Positions 32,011 to 33,883 of a DNA stretch of 33,883 nt are shown one piece after another. Within the stretch, counting starts at the first letter, position 1. Each line of letters opens with the position of its first letter. The position numbers were made by a program, and so were the translations under genes. Below the pieces are notes generated by a model. That model ran no database searches. It saw only the letters and a program-made list of their open reading frames with translations, and had not been told where the DNA came from. The DNA comes from Akkermansiaceae bacterium (GTDB taxonomy: Bacteria; Verrucomicrobiota; Verrucomicrobiia; Verrucomicrobiales; Akkermansiaceae). The stretch lies in assembly GCA_903878115.1 (NCBI GenBank), contig CAIRGO010000101.1:1-33883 (forward strand), given 5' to 3'.

Positions 32011-33883
32011 TCAATGAGATGCTGCTGATTCTGCTTCGATCGATTTCGTCGCGGCCTTTCGACCAAACGTGTAAAATACAGTGGGAGTAACGCCGAGACC
32101 TAGTAGCGTGCTGGTGATGAGTCCGCCGACGATGACTACTGCGACAGGATGCAGAATTTCTTTTCCCGGTTGATCAGCAGCAAGAACTAATGGAATTAGG
32201 CCAATGCCTGCCGCCAGTGCAGTCATAAGCACGGGCACGAGACGCTCTTTGGTGCCTCGTATGATCATCTGTTTGGTGAAATTTTCCCCTTCGTGCTGCA
32301 TCAGATGTAGGTAATGTGAAATGAGCATAATGCTATTTCTCGCTGCCACACCAGCCACTGCGATAAAGCCCACCAACGTGGCAATGCTAATGTTATTGAG
32401 CATGAGATAGGTCAGCACCAGACCGCCGACCATGGCTAATGGAATATCACAGAGCACTTGAAAGGCAAAAAATGCGGATCGGAAGTATCCGTAGAGTAGA
32501 AAAGCAATGACCAGTAAAATCACTGCCGTGAAGAGCGTGATGCGTCGTGTGGCGTCCTCTTGTGCCTGGAATTCACCCTCGAAGTTGATGAAATATCCTT
32601 GTGGTAATTTTACTTTCGTTCGCACTTCTTCACGCAGTCTTTCGACGAGTGTGGAAACATCACGCACTGTTGGTTTGATCGCCACAGCAAAACGGCGCTG
32701 GCTGTCTTCGCGAAAAATCACGTTAGGTCCTTTCGCTTCTCTTACATCGGCTACAAGCGAGAGTGGCACACGTCGGCCGTTAATCATCTCCATCGGGATC
32801 TGCGAGATTTTTTCAGGCGTGTCACGCCACTCTAATGGTAGGCGAGTAACCAAGTTGACGCTGCGTTGGCCATCGCGCAATTCGGCGATTTGCTTGCCGC
32901 CAATGAGTGCGGACAGTTGTTCATTGAGATGCCCCGGTGCGATTCCGTAAGCACGTGAGCGGTCGCGATCAGCCTCGATGCGCAGTTGCGGAATGGATGA
33001 TTGCACGTCCAACTTAGCATCTTCAAATCCTGGAATCGTTTTGCAAATGCTCTGCACTTCGATGCCGATTTTTCGCAATTCTTCAAGATCAGGACCGAAA
33101 ATTTTCACTGCAACCGGTGCAGAGACCCCGCTCAGCATGTGGCCGATGCGATCAGCAAGTGGCCCACCAACAACCGCGAACACACCTGGCACTGTTTTGA
33201 GTCGGCGCGAAATATCGGCGAGAATTTCATTTCGATCTCGTACTTTGCCAGTGCTTTTGCCTTCTTCTTCGCGGAAATCCACATCGAACTCTGCGGTGGA
33301 AACAGGCACCACGTGATCACCGCGTTCGGCGCGCCCGAGCCGGCGACCTACCTTGCGCACTTCAGGAACAGCTAAGATTTGTTGCTCGATGACATCGGAA
33401 ATTTTATTCATTTCCTCCAGTGACGTTCCGGGTGCCGAGGTCACAGCGACGAGTGCAGTTTCCTCTTTAAATGATGGCAGGAAATCTTTGCCCATTTTCG
33501 GATAGAGAGAGAATGCTGCGACTACGATCGCGACTGCCAGTGCGAGCAGAATGTATGGTTGAGTAAGACCAAAGCGCAGCCAAATATGTTCTAACAAATA
33601 CTTCATCGCTCTTGTTACCAGTCCATCCTGATGTTGCTGATTCGCTTTTGGATTGAGTAAAAATGAACAGAGAACGGGAATCGCCGTCAGCGAGACAACG
33701 AACGAGGCGATCATGGAAATGATGGTCGCGATCGCAATCGGAGCGAAAAGTTTTCCTTCCACTCCTGTAAGTCCTAGCAACGGTAAGAATACCAAAATAA
33801 TGAGAATCGTCGCGTAGAGAATCGAATTGCGCACCTCACCCGATGCCTTGGCGATGACACTTAGTCGCGTGTGTGGTTTTTCA
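32011..33883 (-). CDS. CusA/CzcA-type heavy-metal RND efflux pump, C-terminal part
   Basis: The minus strand is open from the stop at 32011 to the right edge (624 codons), so the N-terminal portion is missing. Visible parts are KASGEVRNSILYATILIILVFLPL and GVEGKLFAPIA at the cut end (inner-membrane helices), a large periplasmic loop with GHMLSGVSAPVAVKIFGPDL and GQRSVNLVTRLP, and C-terminal helices with VAARNSIMLISHYLHLM. These match the heavy-metal subgroup of RND transporters, which pump metal ions out of the periplasm by proton antiport with an adaptor and outer-membrane channel. Those partners would be upstream, outside the window. A GTG at 33834 is not the true start. Confidence 0.93.
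   Translation of the reverse strand, partial: EKPHTRLSVIAKASGEVRNSILYATILIILVFLPLLGLTGVEGKLFAPIAIATIISMIASFVVSLTAIPVLCSFLLNPKANQQHQDGLVTRAMKYLLEHIWLRFGLTQPYILLALAVAIVVAAFSLYPKMGKDFLPSFKEETALVAVTSAPGTSLEEMNKISDVIEQQILAVPEVRKVGRRLGRAERGDHVVPVSTAEFDVDFREEEGKSTGKVRDRNEILADISRRLKTVPGVFAVVGGPLADRIGHMLSGVSAPVAVKIFGPDLEELRKIGIEVQSICKTIPGFEDAKLDVQSSIPQLRIEADRDRSRAYGIAPGHLNEQLSALIGGKQIAELRDGQRSVNLVTRLPLEWRDTPEKISQIPMEMINGRRVPLSLVADVREAKGPNVIFREDSQRRFAVAIKPTVRDVSTLVERLREEVRTKVKLPQGYFINFEGEFQAQEDATRRITLFTAVILLVIAFLLYGYFRSAFFAFQVLCDIPLAMVGGLVLTYLMLNNISIATLVGFIAVAGVAARNSIMLISHYLHLMQHEGENFTKQMIIRGTKERLVPVLMTALAAGIGLIPLVLAADQPGKEILHPVAVVIVGGLITSTLLGLGVTPTVFYTFGRKAATKSIEAESAASH

Overview
The window looks like a chromosomal segment of a Verrucomicrobiota bacterium. 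The evidence is indirect. A TGTTC-N4-GAACA palindrome, which I recall as the LexA operator of that phylum, precedes dinD. Exported proteins combine PA14-like, Ig-like, VWA and Ca-loop modules. A DUF3570/ApbE/TlpA/DUF4266 cluster is present, and clear Shine-Dalgarno sequences are mostly absent. Most genes are ordinary single-copy housekeeping genes; I see no prophage, insertion sequence, tRNA, rRNA or CRISPR array.

Layout. 1-992: 5' part of an exported PA14-like protein (minus strand, runs off the left edge). 1408-4110: membrane-anchored double-VWA protein (minus), divergent from a Ski2-like helicase (4215-6740). 6749-7710: L,D-transpeptidase lipoprotein overlapping a rhodanese gene (minus). 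7828-8592: CorA-like protein, convergent with mutM and an MsbA-type ABC exporter (minus). 11226-14522: plus-strand run of a TIGR01777 epimerase, a HAD phosphatase and mpl. 14560-14775: a degenerate palindromic repeat island. 14888-22131: a compact six-gene minus-strand operon. 22270-23592: membrane-anchored amidase. 23636-25165: PIN-PhoH ATPase (minus). 25461-26030: rpsT and a small zinc-ribbon gene. 26123-27406: ndk and a lysozyme-like exported protein (minus). 27528-31446: guaB, dinD, guaA. 31455-33883: a Cys/His-rich periplasmic protein and a CusA/CzcA-type RND pump (minus, runs off the right edge).

The most interesting part is the operon at 14888-22131, transcribed DUF3570 outer-membrane-like protein > ApbE flavin transferase > TlpA-like thioredoxin > DUF4266 lipoprotein > two paralogous Ig-repeat proteins. 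Both Ig-repeat proteins share a nearly identical 70-residue N-terminus that ends in DTVAGAT. This matches the FMN-attachment motif used by ApbE enzymes (D-x-x-[S/T]-G-A-[T/S]) in all but one tolerant position, and it occupies the same residues (63-69) in both. I propose that the Ig-repeat proteins are the ApbE substrates, so the operon would build a flavinylated extracytoplasmic redox system on Ig-repeat scaffolds. This is inference from motif and context.

Other coherent units are a cell-wall set (L,D-transpeptidase, Mpl, amidase, lysozyme-like protein), purine/GTP synthesis (guaB, guaA, ndk) with an SOS-regulated dinD between guaB and guaA, and a metal-export unit at the right edge.
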